Source: Ditylenchus dipsaci
Taxonomy: Eukaryota > Nematoda > Chromadorea > Rhabditida > Anguinidae
NCBI GenBank assembly: GCA_004194705.1
Contig: SADC01001145.1
Coordinates: 62,001 to 126,000, forward strand
Reading direction: 5' to 3'
DNA length: 64,000 nt
Part shown: positions 23,310 through 35,161 of the stretch, piece after piece
Numbering within the stretch: the stretch's first letter is position 1
How the letters are laid out: each line of letters begins with the position of its first letter
Position numbers and translations under genes: made by a program
Notes under the pieces: model-generated
What the model was told of the DNA's origin: nothing
Database searches by the model: none
The model's input: the letters and a program-made list of their open reading frames with translations, nothing else

Positions 23310-24060
23310 TTTATTTTTGTCGCGAGATTCACATAAGGTTTCGCTTTGTGCCTTTGTTGAGATTCATAAAAGCGTATTTTGTGTTGCGTGATTCATAAAC
23401 ACACATAACTGAAACATGAGTCATAAGCTATGAAGTCCTTTCCAAAACTCACAGAACTACTCTACCTGCTAACTTGATAAAGGCGTGTTCATGTTGTGCA
23501 TAATTTATTATTTCTTTTCTGTGGTGAGACTCGTAAAAGCGTCTTTTCAACTGCTCCAGATGATCAAGAATCGATAATGAGAATACAACGAAAATTCCCC
23601 CTGAAGAAGACTCTAGAAAAGATTAAATTCAAACATATTCTCGAGACATAATAAATCAATTTCCTTTGATCTGAAAATGAGCAAATATCTCGTAAGATAC
23701 ACACATACTACACACGACACAGAACACAAACGACAAAAACATAAATTTTTATTGACAAACAAATACAGAAAATTGGAACAGGCGCGAAAAGATTAAAAAT
23801 GGGCAGTGCGACCAAAACATGAGTTGTGAGCTATTGACTCCCTTCAGAGACTCACAGTATTACTCTGTTTGCCAGTCTTTTTCGACGTGCGTGCTGAGAT
23901 TCATACAGGCATATTTTTGCTGTGCATGATTTACAAAAGCATTTGTCTTTTCCCTGTGGGCAGACTTGTGAAAGCGTCTTTTAGACTCATCAAGAAGCGA
24001 TAATGAACAAAACCATTTTCCGTGTAGGGATCATGAAAGCGACTTTTTTCATATGGCATT
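23310..24060. repeat. two diverged tandem units of about 450 bp
   Basis: Unit landmarks recur in order: AAACATGAGT, GAAGTCC or GACTCCC before AACTCACAG, GATTCATA, TGTGCAT, GAC(T)CGT(A)AAAGCGTC, ATCAAGAA.CGATAATGA. Copies centre on about 23330-23600 and 23815-24030. No open frame is conserved between them. Confidence 0.5.
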
Positions 24061-24292
24061 GATTAAGAAAGAATTCGTTTTGTTTGATGCTGGAAGTTTG
24101 CAGCAAGATTTATTTTGTTTTGTTGAGCTTCTTGGGGACACGGTTCACAAAAGGTCAAATGAAACACATGAGAGCCAACCATGAAAGCAAGCCAATTAAT
24201 CCCGAATATTAATCCCCAACTGAAGAAAAAAAATTACTTTAATTATCATCTCGAGACAAAATATTTGAGACGTTTAAAATCTTCAGTATTGT

Positions 24293-24369
24293 GTGCCCCA
24301 ATAGCTTACTGGTGAAAGCAATACACTTCGAGTCAAACGGATGCTGGTTAGATTCCAGCAAGGAGCACA
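24293..24369 (+). ncRNA. tRNA-like sequence (tRNA relic or SINE head)
   Basis: GCTTACTGGTGAAAGC forms a perfect 4-bp D stem. GCTGGTTAGATTCCAGC forms a perfect 5-bp T stem with a 7-nt loop. GTGCCCC and GGAGCAC pair in six of seven positions as an acceptor stem. The anticodon stem does not pair and the 5' spacing is two bases too long, so it is more likely a tRNA-derived SINE head or pseudogene than a working tRNA. Confidence 0.5.
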
Positions 24370-24947
24370 TAATTTGGTTATTGTCTTCAACTGTGTCTAC
24401 AGCCTTTTTTCAGTACTTGCATGAATATCTTGCATGAATACAGTCTTTCTGTCAGCTTTCTTCTCATAACAGTTGAGAAATTATTTGCTTTTTACTGCAC
24501 AGTTAAAAAACTTTTGAAAATTTTTGAAAACCTTTGAAAAACGGCTTAAACTTGATTTTTTTTTTAAATTCTATTTTGTATCGAAGTTGTAGGACAATAC
24601 GCTGAAAAAAACCCCATTTTTCAATAAAATTTTTTCATTTTTTTTCAAATTTGGAAATTTTGAAAATTTTCGAAATTTTTGTAAAAATTTTTTTTTTAAC
24701 TTTTTTTGACGTATTAACGATCAACTTACTGATTTACATCGATAAAAGTTCAACACGCCTTCAAAAACCTCATATTGAAATTTCGTGACATCCTAACATC
24801 ACGCTTTATTATTTGGGGATATTATTATTATATTATTAAAAAATCAACCAAGCAAATTTATTGACCTAACCATTAAAACATACTCAATACTTGTTTTGAT
24901 CCTTTTAATTATGCTGTCATCATTAGAATTTGGAAACTGAACTGTTA
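24370..24947. other. intergenic, no gene seen
   Basis: AT-rich with long T/A runs; nothing recognised. Confidence 0.4.
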
Positions 24948-25112
24948 AAGGAGCATGTTTATTTCGCGCAGTGGCATGTGCGAAATTTGAATTGGCGGGG
25001 GACACTTCTCTTTTGTCTCGAACTTTACTCTTTGGAGTCCAAAGAGTACAGTTCGAGACAAAAGAGAACTGTCCCCGCCAATTCAAATTTTGCACATGCC
25101 ATGGTCCTTTGA
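24948..25112. repeat. near-perfect hairpin, about 75-bp arms
   Basis: Arms carry GAATTGGCGGGGGACA..CTTTTGTCTCGAAC and the inverted copy, with a loop of only a few bases at GGAGTCC. A related hairpin with the same order of words lies at 36688-36889. It is either a minimal foldback MITE or a small-RNA-type hairpin. Confidence 0.7.
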
Positions 25113-25214
25113 AGGCATTCAATAATTTGAATTTTATATGAGCACTTTAATATTCGAAATAATTTATTTTATAAATTTTTTTAACTCAATTAATTAATCA
25201 ATTAATTTCTTTAA

Positions 25215-26593
25215 TCAGCCAAACAGATGGATGTCTACCAAAAGAGCAGCGATGCCACTCAATCTTCCATCCATTTTGTGGAGCACGCCAATCACAAACT
25301 TCCTGGACGGGAACCTCGAACCAAAGTCACCCAATTTGCCAACTGGTATCACGTAGATTTCTTTGGATATTCCATAGTCCTGCTTGAAAGTGTCACGGTA
25401 GGCAGCGGCTAAGTTTTTCAAGAAAGAATACAAGAACTGCTCCTCTACTGGATCAAGTTCACCAAACGGACCACTGGCTGGCAGCGAACTGCTCAATTCA
25501 TTAGAAGTTACATTTGCTTGTTGACTTAGGTTGCCTGCCACTACAGCATTGCTTCCTCTAAGCAGCAGCAGCAGCACATCCTGAGACAGCAAGGGGTAGC
25601 TTTTTCCGATGGCCTTAATTTTTTATCTCATTTAGTTTGAGTGCCTTGTTAATCTAACTATCTTTGGCTTTCTTTGAACATTTTTGTATCGACAAACTCG
25701 ATTAAACGGCCCTCGATTTAATGGCCATTATCCAAAAAATTTGGAGCCTGGTCATTTTTCAAAAAAATTTAACTTTTTCTGAAAAGCCATATCTCAAAAC
25801 TTAGATTTCAAAAAGTCACCCTGCGGAGTGGGTTTTGTAGCTCATCTAATTTTGACGTGACCCTAAGCTACAAATTAGAATTTTGTTCAGTTAAAGTGAT
25901 AAAAATGCCTGTCAACTTCTTAAAATGACTTCACATGTCTTTGTAGCTAAATAAGGTCTTTTACAAAATGTTCCACTAAAACTTTACTACAGCAAACCCT
26001 CGATTTAACGACACCCCGATTAAACAACACCCTTGTTTTAACGACACCCCTAGACTGATTTGGTTGGTTAAATCTAAAATACAGTCAACTCTCGATAATC
26101 CGTCACCCCTTGGGAGCGGCCGTGGGGTGACGGATAATCAAGAGTGACGGATTAGCCTAATTTATTTAAGGCAAAACCAAACAAAGTGTCACGAAGGTGA
26201 CGGATTATCGAGAGTTAACTGTACACTAGATGAGACCCTCGATTTAACGACATGCCGATTCAACGACACCATAGGTCAGGAGTCCTGGAACTTTTTACGC
26301 CCTAGTTAAAAACAGAATTTTGAAAAGCAATATATAAAATAAGTTACAAGCATTTCAAAAAAGCAGAATTTCTTAAAAAACCTCTATATTCTGCAAACCG
26401 ACCTTCAAGATGTCGTCCACAGTCTCGGAGTCGTTCAGGTGGCCGCCGGGAATGGCCTCGGAAATGAGGATTTGAGTGAACCTTGCTTTCACCTTCTGGT
26501 TGACCGCAATCCGTTCAGGCGAGATTTTGTGTTGATGCCAAGCCTGCACTCCAAAAACAAGGCAAAAAACCACAGCAAGCTGGTCATAAACAT
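25215..26593 (-). CDS. secreted protein of unrecognised family, copy A
   Basis: Two exons on the minus strand, 26593-26403 and 25613-25215, about 196 aa. The N-terminus is a hydrophobic signal-peptide-like stretch. The mature part is nearly Cys-free: SPERIAVNQKVKARF, then IPGGHLNDSETVDDILK, then an exon-2 segment with two potential N-glycosylation sites (NLS, NVT), the block LAAAYRDTFKQDYG, and a C-terminal block VIGVLHKMDGRLSGIAALLV. Exon 1 is 191 nt where frame requires 192: a base is missing near 26575 inside the signal peptide relative to the paralogues. The donor is AAG|GT and the acceptor is a poor AAG|G. The intron carries nested pogo-like MITEs. A poly(A) signal AATAAA lies downstream near 25165. 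I do not recognise the family; extracellular location is inferred from the signal peptide. Confidence 0.75.
25985..26275. mobile_element. pogo-like MITE, interrupted
   Basis: Fragments with ACCCTCGATTTAACGACA on both sides (25990-26060 and 26226-26275) appear to be the two parts of one element split by the next entry. It lies in the intron of the copy A gene. Confidence 0.5.
26080..26223. mobile_element. pogo-like MITE, nested
   Basis: TA-flanked ends CAGTCAACTCTCGATAATCC and GGATTATCGAGAGTTAACTG with GTGACGGAT units. It is inserted into the 25985-26275 element. Confidence 0.8.
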
Positions 26594-26650
26594 TTTTGAA
26601 GAGCGACTGAGCACACTGTTGATAAAATGTTATATTATGAAAATGTTTTG

Positions 26651-26678
26651 TGTTATAAGGGGTGGTGGCTCTTTTGTC
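26651..26678 (-). promoter_or_regulatory. core promoter block of secreted-protein copy A
   Basis: On the minus strand the block reads AAAAGAGCCACCACCCCTTA followed by TAACA, about 60 nt upstream of the ATG. The same block precedes both paralogues, ending in TTATATAA there, so it probably holds a TATA-like element plus an upstream site. Confidence 0.6.
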
Positions 26679-26990
26679 AGCTCAATTTCATTTTTCAAAC
26701 TGTTTATTGAATATATTTGTACAATTATTATGCTGCTTTATAAGCATAATGCTTTGAAAATATGCTTTATGCTTTAAAAATATTTTTTTTTGTTAAATGT
26801 TAAGCACTACAAGTTTTTTATATATGGACTGATTACAACAACAAGGAAAATCAAGTTCAAAAATTGACACACCAAGGGCTGACTGTGAGACCAATTAATT
26901 CTTGTACAAGATTTCATTAAGAATTTTACTGTACCGATGGAGTTTTTTTCTGGAAGGCAAATTTTCCGCCAACAGCTCAGTTTTTTCATA

Positions 26991-27083
26991 ATCGAAGTCG
27001 GAATCGAAATCAAAGTCGAAGAAGTCGAAGAAATTTGAATCGAAGTCGAAATCAGAGTCTAAAACCATCGAAGTCGAAGTCGC
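26991..27083. repeat. simple array of TCGAAGTCGAA
   Basis: About a dozen imperfect hexamer units of the type GAAGTC/GAAATC. The aspartate-rich frame it opens on the minus strand is a low-complexity artefact. Confidence 0.7.
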
Positions 27084-29169
27084 AATCAAAGAAATGGCAT
27101 GGATCACTAAAATTTCGATTTTCGAAAAAATTTCGAATAATTTCTAAAACATCACTGTTCGACGCGAAATCAAAAGTAACATAAGGTCATAATGATCAGA
27201 TTGGCCACTTGATTGACAAAAAACTGAGCATTGGGGTACATGAGTATCCAAAATTAGCGCTTCTTGGGGGTTTTTCGGCTTTCTTTGACCTAGAACTCAA
27301 AATTTTTGTCTCTGTCCGCCGCCAGGACTTTGCCTGCACTAAGTAAATTGACATATCACAAGATAAAGCATCAGATTGAAGTTAGGCGGGGGACAGTTCA
27401 AACGGTTCCTTGTCAGTTTTGAAAAAATGGCCTTCGAAGTCAAGCACTCGAAAATTTGACATTCATGCGAACTTTTGAGTATTCAGGGCATTTTCCATAA
27501 TGTTTGTCTAAACTGAGATGAAGCGTTTGAGAGCCCAGATGCTGTCCTTTCTAACGAGGTATTACACGCCTCGATGATGATTGCACGATTCGGAACAAAT
27601 TGTGATAATTATGTAAAAAAGCTTTTTCAAAACTCGACTTTTCTCATAAAAGTCCATTTTCTCAAAATTTTATTTTAACTGACCAAAGTAAATCTATTTT
27701 TCATCAGAAAAGCCTATTCATTAGGTTTCAATGATATAAATTTTCTGTGAGTGAGGCAGGGTAAGATGCCGAAAATGGCCTTCAAAGTTTGCTAGTCGTC
27801 CTAACTCTTTTCAGCTTTTGACGTAAAACTTTTTTCTACATAGCAAATTTCAAAATTCTGACACTGCATCCATAATGAACGTGCCTTTTTGCATGTACAA
27901 ATTCAATAAATGTATTATATGACTTTATGTCTTTGTTGTATGTGTGTCTTTATGTCTTTATATGTCTTTTAATATGTCTAAATATGTCTTTGCTGACAAA
28001 AATAACGCCGTGTTAAAGAGAGACAAAGGGCTGTGTAGGGTGGGAAATGGCAGAGGCGTAGCCAGAACTTTCTGACAGGGGTAGGGAGGACTAAAGTCAT
28101 CGCTCATCATTTCCTCACACCATTTCCGATTTTTGTAGATTTCTAACTTACAATTTTTTTCAAAAAAGTCAAATTTTTTTAATAATTGAATAGTTACTTG
28201 ATAGTTTTCGTGTGTTTTTTCTCGAAAAAATTCAAATGTCACCTCAATCCGGCCTTAGGCTTCGGGCAGCAGGCATTAGGCTCAGGACAACCCGTACTAA
28301 TTCAGCATTTTTCAAAAAACAAAATACCGTAGGTTAAGAGAAGCGGACGGAACTGAGAGACTCACTGACGACCAACAGACAGCTTGGAACGTCTTGCTTT
28401 TGACTTGCGATGAAAGCAGCTGCTGTTCCAATGCATGAGTCCAAATATTGAGCACGGCGACGCTTGCTGCTGCGACTTATGGGATGAAGGCTTGCTGCGA
28501 CTTATCCAGCAAAGCTTTTTGTGTCTGAAAAACATATATATATAAATGGAGTTCGCACGCTTAGTTTCTATGTACAGTTAGACTTCGATGTAGTGCCGCC
28601 TTGCGAACAGGCGTGGAGGCCACTATATTGGCACCATATATATATACTGACACCACCATACCAAAGTTGGACTGGTTGGACAGCTTGATTAGTAATCCGC
28701 ATGAAAAAATAAAAACACAAAAATACCGATAAAGGGTTGATCACTGTTCGCATCTGTATCGCTCAGGTGTATAAGTGAAATTGATGCATAAGTGAAATTT
28801 ATGCACGCTTGACAACGTTCTTCTTTGCAATTCTTAATATCAATACTCGTGAACATTTGCTTTAATAAAAAAAGCTAACCCCTGACAACAGCTAATCCAG
28901 TTATAGAGAACGCGCATCCGACCGAGTGTTCACTGAATTCCATTATTTCGACGGCAAGATCTAAATGAAAAGGAGTGATACGTTGACTATTTGGTTATAC
29001 ATATGAACTCACCTTTTTCCAGGCATCCACCCAACGGCACACGAAAGACGCTTGTGCTTCCAGGATGATTGCTTCCGCTTGGAAGAATGGATGGCGCCCC
29101 CGCTTGAAGAGAATGGCTTACGCCCCGCCGAATTTCAATTTTCTGTTCGATTCTAAAGCAGTGAAAAAT
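27084..29169. other. intergenic, no confident gene
   Basis: Contains a fragment near 28049 with GCAGAGGCGTAGCCAGAAC, resembling the widespread transposon end CAGTGGCGTAGCCAG, and a TATATATATAAATGG box near 28530. A GC-richer stretch at 28360-28500 and another at 29000-29110 look mildly coding, but I could not build a gene from either. Confidence 0.4.
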
Positions 29170-29821
29170 GGGTGCACTACGTTTCACCGTCACTGTTTTC
29201 ACCGTTCACTATTTTCACCGTCACTATTTTCACCGTCACTTTTCACGTCACCTATTTTCACCGTTCACTATTTTCACCGTCGCCTATTTTCACGTCACTA
29301 TTTTCACCGTTCACTAAATTCACCGTCAGCACTTTAGGACCGCTTTTAGATCTAAATTTTTCTAAAATTCAAACAGTCTTGTACAAATTGTAGCCCTGAA
29401 TGTCAGCTACATTTTGGTACTACAAATTCTGAAAAATAAAAAAAATTAGAACTAAACTTTAGAAGGCGTTCAATCTCACATTTTTCATCACGGTAGAACG
29501 CAGGGTGAGCGTCTTTTAAAGTTTAGAACTAAAATTTTCGTTTTTTTAGAAATTGTAGTACCAAAATGTAGCTGACATTCAGGGCTACAATTTGTACCAA
29601 AAATTTTAAAAATTTCGAAAAATTTAGACCTAAAAGCGGTCCTAAAGTGCTGACGGTGAATTAGTGAACGGTGAAAATAGTGACGGTGAAATAGGTGACG
29701 GTGAAAATAGTGACGGTGAAATAGGTGACGGTGAATAGTGACGGTGAAATAGTGACGGTGAAAATAGTGACGGTAAAAATAGTGAACGGTGAAAAACAGT
29801 GACGGTGAACGTAGTGCACCC
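29170..29821. mobile_element. foldback element with TTTCACCGTCAC arms
   Basis: Ends are GGGTGCACTACGTTTCACCG and CGGTGAACGTAGTGCACCC. Each arm is an array of about ten units of TTTCACCGTCACTA or its inverse. The inner region is also inverted, with CTGAATGTCAGCTACATTTT on one side and its complement on the other. Flanks GAAAAAT and GAATAAT match at six of seven positions. No coding capacity beyond low-complexity frames made by the array. Confidence 0.82.
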
Positions 29822-31264
29822 GAATAATGCGTTGGTTATTATACATTGGTTATAAATTGAATAGTTTATCTCTTTCTCGCGATATTCTTGCTTGTTCTTC
29901 TTCACGTTTCTTTTGAGAGCTTTTATCCATCTTGTTTGTAGCTAAAAAAATTAGTACGAATTTACAGAAAACAATCTCAGCAGATTGATAAAGCAACTAA
30001 AATTATCTTCGTGCTATGATGATCTAAAAAATTAAAGGCGGCAATTTTCAGAAAGCAAAAAGTCTCAAAATACAGAAATTCCGATGGCTTCAAAGTTTGT
30101 TGTTGTGTTTCTTGCAAAACATAAACATTTAATTTGTGACCCAATATTCAAAAGAAAGCTGATGAAGAAGCTGAAGAAAGCTGCGATATTCAAATTTGAA
30201 TATTTGCATATCAAATTTGCATATTGAATTTTGTGGACGTTTTTGTAACAATTTGACGAAATGTGTCAACTTTTGATGAAATTTATGTTTTACGCTATAT
30301 CGAGCGGTGACTTATAGAAGCCAGCCGAAAAGTTACGTTATATCGAGTTTTACGTTATATCGAGTTACGCTATAACGAGGCTCGTCTGTATGTTCATTAC
30401 TTTTTGGCGTTTTTTTTCTCTTAAGACAAAGGTTATTAGTCAAAGCGTCTGAAACCAGAACTTTAAGTTAAAAAAAAATTAAATAGTGCAATTTTTGGCA
30501 ACCGCTTCTGCACTAGGCCATAGTCAGACTGGATATACGATATATTGAGTGCACTTTATATCAAAGATTCCAACATAATAAGATTAAAAAAGCTAACTCG
30601 CAGTAAAGATTTCGGAGGGTGGGGCACGATGCTGGCAAGGGGTGGCGGAAAAAAGTGTTTTTATGACTGTTAGGCCAAATATTTCTCAGATTATGGAAAA
30701 AATACTAAAAGAAATTCAAAGACTCTCGAAAAAATTTTTTCGGAAATAACTTTCGATTTTTTTTTCAAAATTTCAGAATTTTCATGAAGGAAATTTTGTG
30801 GCAGACAAATTTTAAAAAAAATTCTGTACGAATGCAGACCTGCGTACAGATCTGAGCTACATTTTGGTATGAGATGTTGAGAAATGAATGTCGGTCTAAA
30901 TTCGATTCGACCAAATTATTCGAAGGATTGACCATCGAATTTCGGCAATTTTCAGTTTGCAAAAGAATTGCCTGGTCTTGTGCGGGATTCACAAAAGTTT
31001 TCGTTTCGTTACCAAGACAGTCACCTGTTACCAAAAAAAAAAGATGTTAAACTTTTGATGGAATTAGCCAAATCCTGCATAAGTGAGGAAAGCTAAGGCT
31101 TCAGAGAAGTCTCTAGGACTTCTTCAAACACGAAGTGTTTGCTTAAAAGCTCATATCCTATATTTGTATTTTTATCTGTTTTCTATCAGCTAGTTGACTA
31201 TATTAAAACTTTTATTTTAAAGCAAGTGGATTTTTTGTGAATTTCAACATTTAATTTTCCAAAG
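29822..31264. other. intergenic, no gene seen
   Basis: A pogo-like fragment lies at about 30290-30392 (GTTATATCGAG units ending GAGGCTCGTCTGTA). A stretch near 30840-30890 (GAGCTACATTTTGGTA) echoes the centre of the neighbouring foldback. No supported coding region. Confidence 0.4.
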
Positions 31265-31825
31265 TGTCGCTTTGGTACTTATTTACCCTGAGCCCCCATT
31301 TAGGGTTTTTTTGAAAATGACCCAAAATCACTCTTTAAGCAATTTTTTCTACTTAATAAGATGAAAGAAGCATTTCTGAACACTTCCTTAATAAAAAAAT
31401 CATAAAATCTGTGAGAAAATTTACCTCCCACATCTCAGAAGTCGATGTCCTTTTAATGGATTTTCGATCAATTTTAGCCTTTTCACAGCAAATAAAGGCA
31501 TATGCTCTAGATTTTGTAAAGGTTTTACTTTCTGTTTCCTACAGTATAAAAAAGCTCTGGTTTTGAAAGACTCTTGATAGAAAGAATGCATATTTTTCAC
31601 ATCTCCAGTAAGAAGCACGAAAAAGCGACCCTTGACTTTTTTCAAAATGCCATCTCATTCTGAAAGGTGGAAGGCAAATTTTCTCACAAAATTCAACATT
31701 TTTACTTTAGAAATTGTTCAAAAATGCTTTTTTCATCCTTTTAAGTAATGTTAGCTTGAAGAATAATTTTGGGTCATTTTCAAAAAAATCTAAAATGGGG
31801 GTCAGCGTAAATAAGTACCGTCGCT
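31265..31825. mobile_element. foldback element abutting secreted-protein copy B
   Basis: Ends CGCTTTGGTACTTATTTACC and the inverted AAATAAGTACCGTCGC, with AGCCCCCATTTAGG against its complement and ATGACCCAAAAT against ATTTTGGGTCAT. It stops a few bases before the stop codon of the downstream minus-strand gene, so that gene's 3' UTR runs into it. Confidence 0.75.
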
Positions 31826-31829
31826 TTCA

Positions 31830-32798
31830 TCAGCCAGCCCTTGGAATTTCCACCAATAAAGCAGCGATGCCGCTCAATCTTCCAGAAATTTTGTGGAGCA
31901 CGCCAATCACATACTGGTCGGACAAATGATTTCCGCCAATTATCAATCTGCCAATTGGAATGACGTATACTTCTTTGGTGATTCCATAGTCCTGCTTGAA
32001 AGTGTCGCGGTAGGCAGCGGCCAAGTCTTTCAAGAGAGAAAACAGTGCCTGTTCCCGCACAGGCTCAAGTTGACCAGAATAACCACTGGCTGGCAGCGAG
32101 CTGCTCAACTCATTAGAAGTTACATTTGGCGCTTGACTTTGATTGCCCGCCATTACAGCTTTGCTTTCTCTAAGCAGCATCATATGTAAGCTTCTTCCAA
32201 AGGCCTGAAATTTTTGACTCGGTGATTTCACTAATAAATTTTGTATTAGAAAAAAAGCCTTGTTCAGAAATTAGACATACCGTAATTTATCTAATATAAG
32301 AAACCTGGTAGAAGCATTTTCATATCATAATTCTTTAGCAATTGGGTACCCTGACAAGCTTGACCTAGCAAAGAAAAGGAATACAATGTTGGAAAAGCAT
32401 ACTTAGGTCTGGGCTGTACTAAGCTCAAATAGTCTTGCACCTGTACATAGCCGTGCACCTGAGATGTACTACATCCCCCTTTGAGAAAAAGCAATAAACA
32501 GCGATGTAAATTTTTTTCTCTGGTCTAAAATACAGACCCTCAAAATAAAGGTGTCGGTTTGTAAGAGGGTGTCGGTATATTAGAGAAAATACGGTATACA
32601 AACTAGCCTTTAGGATGTCATTCACAGTCTCAGAATTGTTGAGGTGGCCACCGGGGATTGTCTCGGAGCGGTCGATTTGAGAGAACCTTGCCTGATCTTC
32701 CTGTTCACTACGACTCGTTCAGGCGACATAGTGTGATATGCCCAAGGTTGCACTTCCAAAAACATGGCAAACACCACCAACAGGCTGGCTAGATACAT
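31830..32798 (-). CDS. secreted protein of unrecognised family, copy B
   Basis: Two exons on the minus strand, 32798-32608 and 32204-31830, about 188 aa. The signal peptide begins MYLASLLVVFAMFLEVQPW. The conserved blocks SPERVVVNRK, IPGGHLNNSETVNDILK, NVTSNELSSSLPASG, AYRDTFKQDYG and VIGVLHKISGRLSGIAALLV are all present. Exon 1 is again 191 nt: one A is missing near 32692 (ATCAGGCAAGG where copy C has ATCAAGGCAAGG), which shifts the frame. The intron begins with GC (AAG|GCTAGT) rather than GT and ends TTTCAG; a TACCGTATT-family end sits in it. Promoter and 5' UTR are nearly identical to copy C, which is 17 kb away in opposite orientation, implying a recent inverted duplication. Confidence 0.72.
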
Positions 32799-32852
32799 TT
32801 TCAGGCAGATGAAACTGGCGATGACAATGAAATGATTTATTATAAAAAAGCT

Positions 32853-32881
32853 CTATTATATAAGGAGTGGCGGCTCTTTTG
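32853..32881 (-). promoter_or_regulatory. core promoter block of secreted-protein copy B
   Basis: The minus strand reads AAAAGAGCCGCCACTCCTTA then TATAATAG, about 55 nt upstream of the ATG. It is identical in copy C and recognisable in copy A. Confidence 0.65.
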
Positions 32882-33719
32882 ATGAAAAAAATATTATTCT
32901 TTACATTAGTTATCAAATTATTATGAAAAAATATTGTGCTGCTTTTTTCAGACCTTGAAAGATATTAAATTCGGCTGTTTGACGCTGTATATATTAACAA
33001 TTAACAAATTTCGTATTCAAACACATCGTTGCACACCGTATCTTTTCTAATGGCTGTGTCCATAATAGGGTTGTCGAATATTCGATTCGACTATTTGATC
33101 GATATTCGAAAAATTGGAATATTCGAACAATTCGATATTCACATTTTTCGAGCATGAATATTAGAAAAGTTTCGAATATTTGATATTGAAATTTTTTTGT
33201 GGTTTCATTTTGTGGTTTGACTTTTTGGAAGACACCAAGATTTTTGTTATCATGAAAACGGTTGCTTGTGATTTCCTGTTCACGGTATTCGATTTTCTGA
33301 ATTTTCGAATATCCGAAACTATTCGATAATCGGTATTCGAAATTTTGAATGTTCGATCGATATTCGGTATTCGATATTTTAATTTTTTGAATATTCGGCG
33401 CTACTATAGAATATTTTCATGCGCTGAAACCGATAAAAAGGTGTTTTCGGGCATTTTCTGACCTAAAAAGTTGATTTTTAAGAAAAATTTTTTTGACTAA
33501 AATTTGACTTTTTGCCTTGGGGGACCAAGGTAAATCACCTGAAAATGGTACCTAGAGACCTAAAAAAGATGGATTCGAACATAGTTTTGTTAACTGGGCC
33601 TTGGTATTCATACTTTTTCATGCATCCAGAGCAGGGCTCCCGATCGTACTTATTAATAAGATTTGTACTTATTTTGTAATTTTGTACTTATTTGTACTTA
33701 TTTTCTAAATCGACGCCTT

Positions 33720-34130
33720 AAATATGAGAAAACACTTCGAATTTTCAAAATTTCGCCTGCGGCGCATTTTTCATTTTCTCGAAAAGGACGAATTCCATGC
33801 TCACTGCATTCCGTGCAAAGACTAAATCAATTTGGCTTCGATGGAAAAAGATGGCTACCCTGGGAAAGGTCATTGAAAGAATTGTGAAGCTATGAGATTT
33901 GCTGACTGTGCTCTTCTCGTCTGCTGAATATCAACTGCACCGAAGCTGAGAAGCTAGCGAAACAAGTCGCGCCTAAAATCACACAAATAAATGAGCTCTT
34001 CAACGAAGTGGCAAAATCAATCGAATGCTGCGCCGAATTCCTGATGAAGTTTTTAATGTGGATCCAGCGAAGAACAAGTGGCAGAAGATCTTCAACGAAA
34101 GTCACAACAATTTTATGAAAAATTTCAGAT
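33720..34130 (+). pseudogene. broken zinc-finger-type coding remnant of the hAT element
   Basis: Frame pieces read FLEKDEFHAHCIPCK and, after frameshifts, CTEAEKLAKQVAPKITQINE. The Cys-x2-Cys of the first piece and its place just inside a hAT end suggest the remains of a BED-like finger of a transposase. Several frame changes and stops break it. The assignment is weak. Confidence 0.3.
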
Positions 34131-34159
34131 TTCGTCTTTAAAATAAAGAGTAATGACTA

Positions 34160-34335
34160 TACAGTCAACCCTCGATTTAACGGCCCCTCGATCTAACGGC
34201 ACCCAAAAATATACCAATTTGGTCGACATTGACTGAGATTTAGTCAAAGTGAACCCTCGATTTAACGGCACCCTCGATTCAACAGCTACCCGGGCTCGGT
34301 CCCTAGTGGTGCCGTTGAATTGAGGGTTGACTGTA
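34160..34335. mobile_element. pogo-like MITE
   Basis: Ends TACAGTCAACCCTCGATTTA and TGAATTGAGGGTTGACTGTA with TTTAACGGCAC units; nested in the hAT element. Confidence 0.85.
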
Positions 34336-34344
34336 CAAACTCGT

Positions 34345-34625
34345 CAGCATCGTACTCTTCATTCAGCTGGCTAATTCGTTTGTGGAGCAAGTCCCCCATT
34401 TTGTTCAAGTCGCTGTGGACAGAGGCAAGGAATTCTCTGAAGGTGGAAACGCTCAAAGCTCTTCTCCAAGTGCGGGTGAATTTCGACATCAATTGCGCCG
34501 TCGTCTCTAATCGTCTTAAGAAAAAAAGAGGACTGCAAAAAATTTTTGAATTTTTCTGTTTTTTGCTTTTTTTGGAGCAATGTATTTTGCCCTGTTTTTC
34601 GCTGAAAAATAGCAAAAAACAAAGC
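34345..34625 (-). other. coding-like remnant between two pogo-like MITEs
   Basis: A minus-strand frame with a helical, charged composition (for example DLLHKRISQLNEEYDADEF) lies between the two MITEs. It is probably part of the surrounding hAT element's former gene. No family is recognised. Confidence 0.25.
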
Positions 34626-34654
34626 GAATTAAACAGAAAATTCAAAGTAGGAGA

Positions 34655-34728
34655 TACAGTCAACCCTCGATTTAACGGCACTTCTAGGGACCAGGCCCGG
34701 GGTGCCGTTAAATCAAGGGTTGACTGTG
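34655..34728. mobile_element. pogo-like MITE, minimal
   Basis: TACAGTCAACCCTCGATTTA and TAAATCAAGGGTTGACTGT almost abut; only about 30 bp lie between the inverted ends. Confidence 0.85.
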
Positions 34729-34798
34729 AACGGGAGTGCAAAACTGTTTGCTTTGTTTTATTTCTTAAATGTGGTATCTTTATTGAGAAAAAAGTGTT

Positions 34799-35160
34799 TA
34801 AAGGGGGGGGGGAAGCCATTTAGGTTTGAAAAAGTGGCTTCCATGGCGCAGTGCGTAAGTGCTCGCGTTTTTTGGCCCAAAATGGTGTTTTTTGGTGTTG
34901 CAGTTCAAACCCACGTAGTGACACACTATTTTTTTGGCTTATTTGTCCAGTTTAGAGGTAATTAGACTTTTTGACGCCAGAATCGTGATCAACGACCCAA
35001 ATTAACTCTAAACTGCCCAAAAAGCCAAAAAAATAGTGTGCCCCTACGTGGGTTTGACCTGCAACACCAAAAAACACCATTTTGGCCAAAAAACGCGAGC
35101 ACTTACGCACTGCGCCATGGAAGCCACTTTTTCAAACCTAAATGGCTTCCCCCCCCCTTT
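34799..35160. mobile_element. hairpin built from inverted tRNA-like modules
   Basis: Arms of about 165 bp mirror each other. Each arm has an A-box-like ATGGCGCAGTGCGTAAGTGC and, about 45 bp on, a B-box-like AGTTCAAACCCACG, the layout of a tRNA-derived SINE head. Outer ends are TTTAAAGGGGGGGG and its complement. Two SINE-like units in inverted orientation, or a foldback that captured one, would give this. Confidence 0.7.
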
Positions 35161-35161
35161 A

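Noticed and set aside
23310..24060. CRISPR-like array
   Set aside because: Only two long diverged units, no regular repeat-spacer pattern, and the window is eukaryotic.
24293..24369. Functional tRNA gene
   Set aside because: D and T arms are good but the anticodon stem does not pair and the spacing is wrong; kept only as tRNA-like.
27958..28242. 94-codon minus-strand frame
   Set aside because: Overlaps a transposon-end-like GGCGTAGCCAG fragment and simple sequence; no domain.
29065..29905. Open frames rich in Phe/Ser/Pro/Thr on both strands
   Set aside because: They are translations of the TTTCACCGTCAC array in a foldback, not proteins.
34286..34819. 177-codon minus-strand frame
   Set aside because: Its ends run through two pogo-like MITEs and a hairpin; only the middle part looks coding, and that part is reported as a remnant.
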